From NCBI GenBank assembly GCA_029210625.1, contig JARGFU010000004.1, positions 85,329-149,328 on the forward strand: 64,000 bases of DNA, read 5' to 3'. The stretch is from Deltaproteobacteria bacterium. GTDB taxonomy: Bacteria; Myxococcota; Myxococcia; SLRQ01. The notes under the pieces were generated by a model. It did no database searches and was not told the DNA's origin. It saw nothing but the letters and a program-made list of their open reading frames with translations. Of the stretch, positions 44,211 to 53,323 are shown piece after piece; within the stretch, counting starts at the first letter, position 1, and each line of letters opens with the position of its first letter. Both the position numbers and the translations under genes were made by a program.

Positions 44211-45387
44211 GCTGCCCTCGCTGGATGAGCAGGAGGCAGGCGTCGTCCCGCAGCTCGACCGGCTGGGCCAGCCCGAAGGCGCGGATCAGGGCGTCGGCCG
44301 TGGTCTCGGGCCGCGAGATCGCCGCCTGGAGCAGGACGCTGCGCCCCTCGTGGACCTCCTCGGGCAGCACCTCGAGGACTCCGTCCGAGACCAGGAGCAG
44401 GCGCGCCCCTTGCGGCAGCGAGAGGGTCTCGCTCTCGAAGCGCGCCTCGGGGAAGAGGCCCATGGCGTGGCCCGGCCGCTCGAGGACCTCGACCTTCCCG
44501 CCGGCCGCGAGGAGCGGGTAGGGGTACTGCCCGCCGCAGGAGAAGGTGAGGCTGTGCTCCTCGTGATCGAGCACGCCGTAGAACATCGTGACGTGCTTCT
44601 CGAGGGGCCGCTGCTGCAGCTCGCGGTCGATCCGCCCGAGGACCCGATCCGGGATGAGGATCGCCGGGTCCCCCTCGTGGAGGTAGGCCTGGCGGTACTG
44701 CCGCACCAGGGTGCGGATCATGACGGTGACGAAGGCCGAGGCCGCGCCGTGCCCGGAGACGTCGGCGAGGTAGAAGCCCGCCCGGCGCTCGTCGATGGGG
44801 AAGTAGTCGATGAAGTCGCCGGAGAGGTAGATCGAGGGGAAGAGCCGGCGGGTGAAGGTGTAGTCGCCGAAGACCTGGTCGTCGGGGGGCAGGAGCTGGA
44901 ACTGGATGCGCTTGCCGGCCTCCTGGTCCTCGCGCAGCTGCTTCAGCGCCCCGGCGAGCTTGCCGTTGAGGTGCTCGAGGTGCTGCTGGTGCTCCCGGTT
45001 CTGCCGCAGCAGGCGGGCCCGCTCGATGGCCCGGTCCACCGCCGCGGTCAGCAGGGCGATGTCGCTGATGGGCTTCTGCAGGAAGTCCCAGGCGCCCCGC
45101 TTGAGGGCCTCGACCGCGTCCCCCATGGAGCCGGCGGCGGTCACCACGATCACCGGCAGATCGGGGAACTCGGTCTGGACCACCGAGAGGAGCTGCAGCC
45201 CGTCCATCTGGGGCATGCGCAGGTCGCAGAGGACGACCTCGGGGTGCTCACGGCGGATGACCTCGAGGCCCTCGGCCCCGTTCTCGGCCTCGAGGGCCTC
45301 GTGGCCGGCGTGGCGCAGGACGGCCACGAACATCTTCCGGACCATCTCCTCGTCGTCGATCGTGAGGATCCTGCTCGGCTCGCCCAT
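44203..45387 (-). CDS. Response regulator with SpoIIE/RsbU-type PP2C phosphatase output
   Basis: 394 residues. Residues 1-125 are a receiver with phospho-Asp55 (VVLCDLRMPQMDG). Residues 125-180 form a coiled coil (ARLLRQNREHQQHLEHLNGKL). Residues 185-394 are a SpoIIE-like Ser/Thr phosphatase (FYLADVSGHGAASAFVTVM, TMFYGVLDHEEHSLTFSCGGQ, LLLVSDGVLE), with metal-binding Asp residues in ADVSGHG and SDGV. It should dephosphorylate the adjacent STAS protein when its receiver is phosphorylated. ATG 45387. Confidence 0.9.
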   Translation of the reverse strand: MGEPSRILTIDDEEMVRKMFVAVLRHAGHEALEAENGAEGLEVIRREHPEVVLCDLRMPQMDGLQLLSVVQTEFPDLPVIVVTAAGSMGDAVEALKRGAWDFLQKPISDIALLTAAVDRAIERARLLRQNREHQQHLEHLNGKLAGALKQLREDQEAGKRIQFQLLPPDDQVFGDYTFTRRLFPSIYLSGDFIDYFPIDERRAGFYLADVSGHGAASAFVTVMIRTLVRQYRQAYLHEGDPAILIPDRVLGRIDRELQQRPLEKHVTMFYGVLDHEEHSLTFSCGGQYPYPLLAAGGKVEVLERPGHAMGLFPEARFESETLSLPQGARLLLVSDGVLEVLPEEVHEGRSVLLQAAISRPETTADALIRAFGLAQPVELRDDACLLLIQRGQHA

Positions 45388-45517
45388 CGAATCGTTCCCC
45401 CTGGGGCTCACTCCTCGGCCCGCTGCCCTCAACTTAACAAGGTCGGCCAGGAGCGGCCACGAGACGTTCCAACACAGTAGTCGATCTCCCCGGGGAGTGG
45501 TTTAAGGTGCGACCAGG

Positions 45518-47233
45518 ATGTCGGGCAAGCGACCAGAGGCCTTCGGCAAGTACCAGGTCGAGGACCTGATCGCCGAGGGCGGAATGGCCGAGGTCTTCCT
45601 CGCGGCCACCCCTCCGCCCGTCGTGCGCCGGGTGGCGGTGAAGCGGATCAAGCCCCAGCACTCGGCCGAGCAGGGCTTCCTCGAGATGTTCGAGGACGAG
45701 GCGCGGGTGGCGGCCTGCTTCGATCACCCGAACGTGGTGCGGGTCCTCGACTTCGAGCCGGGTCCCCCGCCCTACCTCGTGATGGAGCACGTGGACGGCC
45801 CCGACCTGCGCCGCCTCTTCTGGGAGGCCGCCACCAAGCAGCAGTGGATGCCGGTGCACATCGCCGCGGCCATCGTCGCCGAGGCCGCCCGGGGCCTGCA
45901 CTACGCCCACACCTGGAAGGACCCGGAGGGCACCCACCTGCAGGTGATCCACCGGGACATGAGCCCGCAGAACATCATGCTGACCCTGGCCGGGGCGGTG
46001 AAGGTGCTCGACTTCGGCATCGCCAAGGCCGCGGGCCGCAACACCAAGACCCAGGCGGGGATCATCAAGGGCAAGTACGCCTACATGGCCCCGGAGCAGG
46101 TGCGCGGCGAGACCCTCTCCCCCCGCACCGACGTCTTCGCGCTCGGGATCATCCTCTACGAGTCGGTCACCTACAAGAACCCCTTCCGCAAGGACCGCGA
46201 CGAGCTGACCCTGATCGCGGTGGGCGACGAGACCCCCGAGCCGCCGCGGCAGCTGCGCCCCGACCTGCCCGAGGACCTCGAGGCGATCATCCTCAAGGCC
46301 CTGGCGAAGAAGCCCGAGGAGCGATTCCAGTCGGCCCTCGAGCTGGCCGAGGCCATCGACGTCTCCATCGCCAGCCGCCGCCGGCCGGTGCGGCAGGAGC
46401 ACATCGCCGACTTCCTCCGCGGCATCGACGCCCTGCCCCTGCCCGGCGAGGCCGAGGTCCCGGTGCGCGAGGACGACCGCGAGGTCAGCGAGGCCGACGT
46501 CCGCGCCGCCTCGGGGATGATCTCCCAGGACGCGATCGCGAAGGCGGTGGCCGAAGCCGAGGCGAAGAAGGCCAGCGCCCGGGCCGAGGCGCAGGCCGAC
46601 GCCCTCGAGAAGGAGGCGACCGCCGACGACGCCGCGCCGGCGGACGCCCGGGCCCGGGGCCTGAACGACGAGGACGGCGACACCGGCGCCACCCGCAGCA
46701 CCGAGCCGGGAGAGGGCGGCGCCTCGCCCGCCGACGCCGACGCCCTCCTCGAGAAGGCCACCCGCATCCAGCAGAAGTACGAGGCGCCGGCCGCCGACGA
46801 CGGGGAGTACGACGGCTACGGCCCCCTGCGCCCCCTGACCATGCCGGCGATGGCCGTGCCCAAGATCCCCAAGCACCACCGGGACGCGCACATCCCCAAG
46901 ATGGGTGAGACCGAGGAGGAGTTCGAGGAGGTCGAGGCCTCGCTCCACGATCACCCCATCCCCGAGGACGCGGCCCTGCTCGAGAAGGCCACCCGGATCC
47001 AGGAGCGCTACGAGGCCCCCACCCCGGATCCCGAGCCGGGGCCCGAGCCCGCTGGCGAGCTGCCGGCCGAGTTCGCGCCCGCCTCCACGCCCCACGTCCC
47101 CCGCCTCGACGCCGTCCGCGGCTCCTACCCCCAGGCCCTGCCCCCCGACTGGAAGCTGCCGGTGATGATCGTGGTCGGCCTGGCCCTGCTCGGCGGGGCG
47201 ATCGGCGCGGCGCTGGCCTTCCTGGCCGGCTGA
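45518..47233 (+). CDS. Transmembrane Ser/Thr protein kinase (PknB-like)
   Basis: 571 residues. Kinase domain residues 10-275: Lys42 (RVAVKRI), HRDMSPQN catalytic loop (Asp147), DFG (165-167) and YMAPEQ (189-193). A long acidic, Ala-rich linker follows. It contains a duplicated motif: ALLEKATRIQQKYEAP (409-424) and ALLEKATRIQERYEAP (486-501). One membrane helix at the very C-terminus (547-571) leaves the kinase cytoplasmic, with no extracellular sensor domain. Typical of Myxococcota eukaryote-like kinases. Divergent from the phosphatase gene, 130 bases apart. Confidence 0.92.
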   Translation: MSGKRPEAFGKYQVEDLIAEGGMAEVFLAATPPPVVRRVAVKRIKPQHSAEQGFLEMFEDEARVAACFDHPNVVRVLDFEPGPPPYLVMEHVDGPDLRRLFWEAATKQQWMPVHIAAAIVAEAARGLHYAHTWKDPEGTHLQVIHRDMSPQNIMLTLAGAVKVLDFGIAKAAGRNTKTQAGIIKGKYAYMAPEQVRGETLSPRTDVFALGIILYESVTYKNPFRKDRDELTLIAVGDETPEPPRQLRPDLPEDLEAIILKALAKKPEERFQSALELAEAIDVSIASRRRPVRQEHIADFLRGIDALPLPGEAEVPVREDDREVSEADVRAASGMISQDAIAKAVAEAEAKKASARAEAQADALEKEATADDAAPADARARGLNDEDGDTGATRSTEPGEGGASPADADALLEKATRIQQKYEAPAADDGEYDGYGPLRPLTMPAMAVPKIPKHHRDAHIPKMGETEEEFEEVEASLHDHPIPEDAALLEKATRIQERYEAPTPDPEPGPEPAGELPAEFAPASTPHVPRLDAVRGSYPQALPPDWKLPVMIVVGLALLGGAIGAALAFLAG

Positions 47234-47308
47234 GCGCGGACGGCCGTCCCCCGCGGGGTCGATGGTTCGGGCGCGCGGTTCTTCCTGGGTTATGCTCTGC
47301 AACTCGTC

Positions 47309-48034
47309 ATGTCGCTGAAGATCCTACTGCTCCAGGCCCGCCGCGCCGACGACCCCATGCGCGAGCAGGAGGTCGGCTGCTTCGTCGCCCAGTCGGGGAT
47401 CCCCCGGGAGGGCTACACCCCCTGGAACCTCACCGAGGGCCCGCCCACCCTGGCCGAGGTGAGGCGGCACGACGCGGTGATGGTCGGGGGCAGCGGCGAC
47501 TTCTACGTCTCGAAGCGGGACCTGCCCCACTTCGAGCCCCTCCTCGAGCTGCTGCGGGAGATCGTCCAGGCCCGCCACCCCACCTTCGCCTCCTGCTTCG
47601 GCTACCAGTGCCTGGTCGAGGCCCTCGGCGGGAAGATCATCCACGATCCGGACAACCTCGAGGTGGGCACCTTCGAGTGCACCCTCACCGAGGCCGGCCG
47701 CGCCGATCCCCTGCTCTCGACCCTGCCCGGGCGCTTCCAGGCCCAGATGGGCCACAAGGACCGGGCGCAGGTGGGGCCCCCCGGGACCGCGAACCTCGCC
47801 TCCAGCGAGCGCTCGCCCAACCAGGCCTTCCGCATCCCGGACGCCCCGATCTGGGCCACCCAGTTCCACCCCGAGCTCTCCGGCGACGCCAACCTCGCCC
47901 GCTACAAGCACTACCTCAACGGCTACGCCGGGCACCTCACCCAGTCCGAGGTCCAGGCGACCTTCGAGCGCTTCCGGCCCAGCCCCGAGGCCTCGCACCT
48001 GCTCAAGGACTTCGTCGACCTGGTCTTCGGCTAG
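47309..48034 (+). CDS. Class I glutamine amidotransferase-like protein
   Basis: 241 residues. Nucleophile Cys96 in FASCFGYQ; catalytic His187 and Glu189 in WATQFHPELS. The protein resembles stand-alone GMP-synthase-like amidotransferases and gamma-glutamyl hydrolases. A partner synthase is not encoded nearby, so the true substrate is unknown. The 3' end overlaps the convergent quinone oxidoreductase gene by 4 bases. TTATGC-like sequence about 20 bases upstream of the ATG could be part of a promoter. Confidence 0.85.
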   Translation: MSLKILLLQARRADDPMREQEVGCFVAQSGIPREGYTPWNLTEGPPTLAEVRRHDAVMVGGSGDFYVSKRDLPHFEPLLELLREIVQARHPTFASCFGYQCLVEALGGKIIHDPDNLEVGTFECTLTEAGRADPLLSTLPGRFQAQMGHKDRAQVGPPGTANLASSERSPNQAFRIPDAPIWATQFHPELSGDANLARYKHYLNGYAGHLTQSEVQATFERFRPSPEASHLLKDFVDLVFG

Positions 48035-49062
48035 AGCTCCAGCACGAGCTTGCCGGTGGTCCGCCCCGACTCGAGGTCGGCGTGGGCGCGGGCGACCTCC
48101 TCGAAGGGGTAGGTCGTCACCGGCGGCGGGCGGATCTCGCCGGCCTCGAGCCAGCCGATCAGGTCGCCCAGGGCGAGCTCGGCCAGGTCGAGGCGGTCGA
48201 AGAGGAAGGAGAGGTTGAAGGCCAGCACGCTCTTGTTCTCGGTGGTGAGGTCCAGCGGGTTGAAGCGCGGGGTGCGCAGCCAGTCCGCGGCCAGCTTGGG
48301 CCAGCTGGGCTTCGCCTTCCCCTTTGGCAGCATGGTGTGGAAGCCGTAGACCACCAGCCGGCCGGTGGGCCGCAGGTGGGCGTAGCTCGCCCCGAGGGTC
48401 TCGATCCCGTTGGCGTCGCAGATCACGTCGAAGCCCTCGGGGGCGATCTTCCGGGCTTCGGCCCAGAGATCCTGGCTCGACTTGTCGATGCAGTGGTCGG
48501 CGCCGTGCTCGCGCAGCGCGGCGAGCTTCTCGGGGCGGCCCACCACCCCGGTGACCTCGCAGCCGGCCCGCTTGCCCAGCTGCACCAGGCAGCCGCCGAC
48601 GCCGCCGGCCGCCGAGTGGACCAGCAGCCTCGCGCCGGGCCGCGGATGGGCCAGCTCGTGGAGGGCGAACCAGGCGGTGACGTAGACCGAAGGGAAGCCC
48701 GCGGCCTGGGCGAAGGAGAGGTCCCCGGGGATCGGGCGGGCGAAGACCTCCCGCACCACCACCTGGCTGGCGTAGCCGTCGAAGAGGGTGACGGCGAGGA
48801 CGCGGTCGCCCACGGCGAAGGCCTTCACTCCCTCGCCCACGGCGCCGACGGTGCCCGCGACCTCGAAGCCGGGGGTGATCGGCCAGCCCACCAGCTCCTT
48901 CGCCGAGGCGTAGAGGCCCATCCGTACCATGACGTCGGCGTAGTTGATGCCGGCGGCCCGGACCTCGACGAGGACCTCCCCGGGGCCCGGCGTGAGCGCG
49001 GGCGCCTCCTCGAGCTTCAGCCGGTCGTGACCCCCGGCGGCGTGCACCACCACCTTGCGCAT
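48031..49062 (-). CDS. Zinc-free NAD(P)H:quinone oxidoreductase, MDR superfamily
   Basis: 343 residues from ATG 49062. A GroES-like N-terminal domain (EVRAAGINYADVMVRMGLY, FEVAGTVGAVGEGV) precedes a Rossmann domain with LLVHSAAGGVGGCLVQLGK. The quinone-reductase-type GINYADV motif without structural zinc cysteines indicates reduction of quinones or enones with NADPH. Length is normal. No pathway context is visible. ATG 49062 is chosen because further upstream the codons lack family similarity. Confidence 0.9.
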   Translation of the reverse strand: MRKVVVHAAGGHDRLKLEEAPALTPGPGEVLVEVRAAGINYADVMVRMGLYASAKELVGWPITPGFEVAGTVGAVGEGVKAFAVGDRVLAVTLFDGYASQVVVREVFARPIPGDLSFAQAAGFPSVYVTAWFALHELAHPRPGARLLVHSAAGGVGGCLVQLGKRAGCEVTGVVGRPEKLAALREHGADHCIDKSSQDLWAEARKIAPEGFDVICDANGIETLGASYAHLRPTGRLVVYGFHTMLPKGKAKPSWPKLAADWLRTPRFNPLDLTTENKSVLAFNLSFLFDRLDLAELALGDLIGWLEAGEIRPPPVTTYPFEEVARAHADLESGRTTGKLVLEL

Positions 49063-49156
49063 CCTCCCTAGATGCGCCCTTCCGGGTCGGATGGCCAGTG
49101 CCGGACGGCCCGGGTAGATTCCCGGGGCCTCGAAGATCACGAAAAGGGAGAGCCTC

Positions 49157-49651
49157 GTGACCCGCAAGACCATCACCCTGAACGTCAACGGCGACGCCTA
49201 CGAAGTCAGCGTCCAGCCCTGGCAGTCCCTGGCCGAGGTGCTCCGGGAGGAGCTGAACCTCACCGGCACCAAGATCGGCTGCAACCAGGGTGACTGCGGC
49301 GCCTGCACCGTCCTCTTCGACGGTCGCCCGGTCAGCTCCTGCCTCACCCTGGCGGTGGAGGCCGACGGAAGGAAGCTGCTCACCATCGAGGGGCTGGCCC
49401 GCTCGCCCGCCGAGCTCACTCCTTTGCAGGAGGCCTTCGGGGAGAAGGGGGCCGTGCAGTGCGGCTTCTGCACCGGCGGGATGATCCTCGCCGCCCACCA
49501 CCTCCTCGAGACCAACGCGTCGCCCAGCGAGGCCGAGATCCGCGAGGGCCTCTCGGGGAACATCTGCCGCTGCACCGGCTACAACAAGATCGTCGACGCC
49601 ATCGACCACGCCGCGAAGGTGATGGGCGGCGAGAGCGGAGGTGCCGCGTGA
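49157..49651 (+). CDS. Molybdenum hydroxylase, small [2Fe-2S] subunit
   Basis: 164 residues, GTG start with GGGAGAG upstream. First cluster ligands Cys42, Cys47, Cys50 and Cys62 (GCNQGDCGAC...SSC); second cluster ligands Cys102, Cys105, Cys137 and Cys139 (QCGFC, CRC). It transfers electrons from the molybdenum centre to FAD in xanthine-dehydrogenase-family enzymes. Its stop overlaps the medium-subunit start (GTGA). Confidence 0.95.
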   Translation: MTRKTITLNVNGDAYEVSVQPWQSLAEVLREELNLTGTKIGCNQGDCGACTVLFDGRPVSSCLTLAVEADGRKLLTIEGLARSPAELTPLQEAFGEKGAVQCGFCTGGMILAAHHLLETNASPSEAEIREGLSGNICRCTGYNKIVDAIDHAAKVMGGESGGAA

Positions 49652-50553
49652 GCGTCCTGCCCCGCTTCGAGCACCACGCCCCCACGACCCTCGACGAGGC
49701 CCTGGAGCTGAAGGCCTCCCTGGGCCAGCACGTCTGGGTCCTGGCCGGCGGCACCGAGATCATCCCCAAGCTGCGGGCCGGCCGGCCGGCCCCGGATCAC
49801 CTGATCAGCATCAACGGCATCGAGGATCTGCGCCCGGTCACCTTCGGCCTCGAGGGCGAGACCGACGAGCCGGGCCTCTCCATCGGCGGCGGCGCCCGGG
49901 TGCGGGACGTGGCCGATCACCCGGCGGTGCGGGAGCGCTACCCGGCCCTGCTGGCCGCCTGCACCCAGATGGCCACGGTGCAGATCCGCAACATGGCCAC
50001 CGTGGCCGGCAACCTGGTGAACGGCTCTCCCTGCGCCGACACCGCCGGTCCGCTCCTGGCGAACGACGCGCGGCTCACCCTGGCGGCGAAGGGGGGCGGC
50101 CGGGTGGTGGCCCTGAAGGACTTCTTCACCGGCCCCGGCCAGGTCGACCTGCAGGAGGGCGAGATCCTGGTGCGCATCGGCCTGCCGGTGCCGCCCGCGC
50201 GCTGCGGCGAGGCCTTCCTGCGCCTCTCGGCGCGCTCGAAGGTGGACATCGCCGCGGCCTCGGCGACCGCCCGCCTGGTGCTGGCCGAGGACGGCCGCAT
50301 CGAGGAGGCCCGGGTCGTCATCGGCGCGGTGGCCCCCACGCCCCTGCGCTGCCGGGACGCCGAGGCCTCGCTGGTCGGCGAGGTGCCCGGCGACGAGGCC
50401 TTCCGGGAGGCGGCCCGCCTGGCCCGGGACGCCGCGCGGCCCATCGACGACGTGCGGGCCACCGCCGCCTACCGCAAGGCGGTGGTGCCGGTGCTGGTGA
50501 GGCGAACCCTCGAGAAGGCGCTCGAGCGCGCCCGGGCGGGAGGTGCGGCATGA
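49648..50553 (+). CDS. Molybdenum hydroxylase, medium FAD-binding subunit
   Basis: 301 residues from GTG 49648. FAD-binding signature VLAGGTEIIPKLRAG and the second flavin motif MATVAGNLVNGSPCADT. No extra 4Fe-4S insertion of the 4-hydroxybenzoyl-CoA reductase type is seen, which argues against that enzyme. Its stop overlaps the large-subunit ATG. Confidence 0.94.
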   Translation: MSVLPRFEHHAPTTLDEALELKASLGQHVWVLAGGTEIIPKLRAGRPAPDHLISINGIEDLRPVTFGLEGETDEPGLSIGGGARVRDVADHPAVRERYPALLAACTQMATVQIRNMATVAGNLVNGSPCADTAGPLLANDARLTLAAKGGGRVVALKDFFTGPGQVDLQEGEILVRIGLPVPPARCGEAFLRLSARSKVDIAAASATARLVLAEDGRIEEARVVIGAVAPTPLRCRDAEASLVGEVPGDEAFREAARLARDAARPIDDVRATAAYRKAVVPVLVRRTLEKALERARAGGAA

Positions 50554-52847
50554 GCAAGACCAGGGAAACCCCCCCGACGCCAGAGCTTATTGGCGAGTCC
50601 ATCCCCCGCCTCGACTACCGGGAGAAGGTCAGCGGCCGCACGATCTACACCGACGACCTGAAGTTCCCCGGGATGCTCTACGGGGCGCTCTTGCGCTCGC
50701 CCTTCGCCCACGCGCGGATCAAGTCCATCGACGTCACCCGCGCCCTCGCCTTGCCGGGGGTGAAGGACGTCATCACCGGCGCGGACACCCCGCAGGTGAA
50801 GTTCGGCAACTGGCGGCTCTTCCCCGAGACCCAGGACGAGCTGCCCCTGGCGGTGGACAAGGTCCGCTTCGTCGGCGACGAGGTCGCGGCGGTCTGCGCC
50901 ATCGATCGTGAGACGGCCGAGCGGGCGGTGAAGCTCATCGACGTCGAGTACGAGGAGCTGCCGGCGGTCTTCACCGTCGAGGACTCCCTCGCCGAGGGGC
51001 ACCCCGTGATCCACGAGGAGACGCCCACCAACGTCAGCATCGACCGCACCATCGAGCACGGCGACGTCGAGGCCGAGCTGGCGCGGGCGGACTACGTGCG
51101 GGAGGACACCTTCCGGCTGCACGCGGTGAGCCACGGCTACCTCGAGCCCTGCTCCTCGATCGCGCTGCCCGACGAGGGCGGCCGGGTGACCCTCTACACG
51201 AGCACCCAGACCCCGTACATCGTGCAGTGCCTCCTCGCGAGCACCCTGCAGCTGCCCGAGAACCACGTCCGGGTCATCAAGACCAACGTCGGCGGCGGCT
51301 TCGGCGGCAAGATGGAGCTGCGCAAGTGGGACTTCGCGGCGGCCTTCATGGCGCTGCGCACCGGGCGGCCGGTGAAGTTCACCCTCGAGCGCAGCGAGGA
51401 GCTCGCCTTCGGGCGGCGGCGCCACCCGATGGTGATCACCTCGAAGATCGGCTTCACGAAGGACGGCCTGATCACCGGCCGGATCTTCGACGTGCTGCTC
51501 GACGGCGGCGCCTACAACGCCATGGGGCCCACCGCCTCCTTCCTGTGCGGCAACTTCGGCGGGATGCTCTACCGCTTCCCGGCCTACCGCTACATCGGGC
51601 GGCACGTGTACACGAACAAGACCCCGGCCAGCGCGATGCGCGGCTTCGGGGCCCCCCAGGCGCTCTTCGCCGGCGAGACCCAGATGAACCTCGTCGCCGA
51701 GGAGCTGGGGATCGACCCGATCGAGCTGCGCCTGAAGAACGCCGTCGAGCCGGGGCACGTCATCCCGGGCGTGGCCAAGATCGAGAGCTGCGGCTTCAAG
51801 GAGAGCCTCGAGCGGGTGCGGGAGATGTCGGGCTGGGAGGAGAAGCGCGCCGCGAAGAAGCCGGGCCGGGGCCTGGGCATCGGCTGCTACTCCTTCATCA
51901 GCGGCGGCGTCTTCAACTGGTTCAACACCAAGTACAACTTCGCCTCGGCCGAGGTGCGCCTCTTCGAGGACGGCACCGCCCACCTCCTGACGATGGCCTG
52001 CGACATCGGCCAGGGCGCCGACACGGTGCTGCGGCAGATCCTCGCGGCCGAGCTGGGCATCTCCATCGAGAAGATCCGCCTCACCGCCGCCGACACGGCG
52101 ATCACCCCCAAGGCGGACCTGGGCACCTGGGGCTCCCGCGTCACCCTGATGGTGGGCAACGCGGTGCTGGATGCGGCGCGGAAGATCAAGGAGATGATCA
52201 TCCCGGTCGTCTTCTCGGAGTACGACCTCAACCAGATCCACGACGTGGGCTTCGCCGGCGACCGGGTCTTCGTGAAGGCCAAGCCCAAGCAGGGGATGCC
52301 ACTGGCCGAGGCCGCCTACAAGGCCCTGCGCGGGCGCCGGGGCGAGCCGCTGACCGCCTTCGGCGGCTACACGCCGCGCAACGTCGGGCTGATCACGCCG
52401 GCCTTCTCCTTCGGGGCGCAGGTCGCGGAGGTCGAGGTCGACGCCGAGACGGGGCTGACCGAGGTGAAGCAGATGTGGACCGCCCACGACTGCGGCACGC
52501 CCATCAACCAGATGGCCGTCGAGGGGCAGCTCGAGGGCTCGATCCACATGGGGTTGGGCTATGCGCTCTGCGAGGAGCTGGTCGACCGCGAGGGCCACAC
52601 CCTCAACGCGAGCTTCCTCGACTACAAGATGCCCGCGGCGATGGACATGCCGCCCAGCGACTCGGAGGAGATCCTCACCTGGGAGCCCTCCGGGCCCTTC
52701 GGCGCCAAGGAGGCGGGCGAGGGCCTGGTGAGCCCCACCGCGCCGGCCATCGCCGAGGCCGTCCACCAGGCGGTGGGCGTGCGGATCACCGACCTGCCCA
52801 TCACCCCGATCAAGATCCTCGAGCGGCTCGCGGGCGAGGACGCATGA
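50550..52847 (+). CDS. Molybdenum hydroxylase, large molybdopterin-binding subunit
   Basis: 765 residues. Motifs: SGRTIYTDDLKFPGMLYGAL, VGGGFGGKMELRKW (molybdopterin contact), TPASAMRGFGAPQALFAGE, ACDIGQGADTVLRQI and the catalytic Glu724 in GPFGAKEAGEG. It hydroxylates a carbon of an N-heterocycle or aldehyde, using water as oxygen source; the substrate cannot be read from sequence. The order small-medium-large is shared with CO dehydrogenase, nicotine and quinoline type enzymes in various orders. No maturation factor (XdhC-like) is in the window. Confidence 0.94.
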   Translation: MSKTRETPPTPELIGESIPRLDYREKVSGRTIYTDDLKFPGMLYGALLRSPFAHARIKSIDVTRALALPGVKDVITGADTPQVKFGNWRLFPETQDELPLAVDKVRFVGDEVAAVCAIDRETAERAVKLIDVEYEELPAVFTVEDSLAEGHPVIHEETPTNVSIDRTIEHGDVEAELARADYVREDTFRLHAVSHGYLEPCSSIALPDEGGRVTLYTSTQTPYIVQCLLASTLQLPENHVRVIKTNVGGGFGGKMELRKWDFAAAFMALRTGRPVKFTLERSEELAFGRRRHPMVITSKIGFTKDGLITGRIFDVLLDGGAYNAMGPTASFLCGNFGGMLYRFPAYRYIGRHVYTNKTPASAMRGFGAPQALFAGETQMNLVAEELGIDPIELRLKNAVEPGHVIPGVAKIESCGFKESLERVREMSGWEEKRAAKKPGRGLGIGCYSFISGGVFNWFNTKYNFASAEVRLFEDGTAHLLTMACDIGQGADTVLRQILAAELGISIEKIRLTAADTAITPKADLGTWGSRVTLMVGNAVLDAARKIKEMIIPVVFSEYDLNQIHDVGFAGDRVFVKAKPKQGMPLAEAAYKALRGRRGEPLTAFGGYTPRNVGLITPAFSFGAQVAEVEVDAETGLTEVKQMWTAHDCGTPINQMAVEGQLEGSIHMGLGYALCEELVDREGHTLNASFLDYKMPAAMDMPPSDSEEILTWEPSGPFGAKEAGEGLVSPTAPAIAEAVHQAVGVRITDLPITPIKILERLAGEDA

Positions 52848-53323
52848 GCGAGGCGCTGCCCAGGGAGATCGAGCGCAAGTACCTGCTCTCGGCGCGGCCC
52901 GAGCTGCCGGCCGGCGTCGAGAAGATCCACCTCGTCCAGGGCTGGCTGCCGGGCGAGCGGCTGCGCGAGCGGCTGCGGCGCACGACCTTCGCCGACGGCC
53001 GGGTGGTCCACCACCGCGCGCTGAAGCTCGGGCGCGGGGTCGAGCGGATCGAGCTCGAGGAGGAGACCACCCCCGAGATCTTCGAGCACCTCTGGGTGCT
53101 CACCGAGGGGTGCCGGGTGGAGAAGGAGCGCTACCTCGTCCCGGCGGGGGCCGACGGCCTCTGCTGGGAGATCGACGTCTTCCTCGACCGCGAGCTCTAC
53201 CTCTGCGAGGTGGAGCTGCCGAGCGCGGACCTGCAGCCCGAGCCGCCGCCCTTCGTCGCCGCGGTCCTCGAGCGCGAGGTCACCGAGGAGCCGGGCTTCA
53301 CCAACCTCGAGCTGGCGCGCTAG
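52844..53323 (+). CDS. CYTH-domain protein (triphosphate-tunnel phosphohydrolase-like)
   Basis: 159 residues. The N-terminal EIERKYLL is the ExExK signature of the CYTH fold. Basic and acidic tunnel residues follow (RLRERLRRTTF, ALKLGRGVERIELEEE, YLCEVELPSADL). The family includes thiamine triphosphatases, inorganic triphosphatases and class IV adenylate cyclases; a small stand-alone form is usually a phosphohydrolase. ATG overlaps the hydroxylase stop (ATGA), so it is in the same operon. The 3' end overlaps the convergent lipoprotein gene by 4 bases. Confidence 0.88.
   Translation: MSEALPREIERKYLLSARPELPAGVEKIHLVQGWLPGERLRERLRRTTFADGRVVHHRALKLGRGVERIELEEETTPEIFEHLWVLTEGCRVEKERYLVPAGADGLCWEIDVFLDRELYLCEVELPSADLQPEPPPFVAAVLEREVTEEPGFTNLELAR

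Noticed and set aside
49157-52847. 4-hydroxybenzoyl-CoA reductase
   Set aside because: Subunit sizes are similar, but the medium subunit lacks the cysteine-bearing insertion for the extra 4Fe-4S cluster. It was kept as a molybdenum hydroxylase of unknown substrate.
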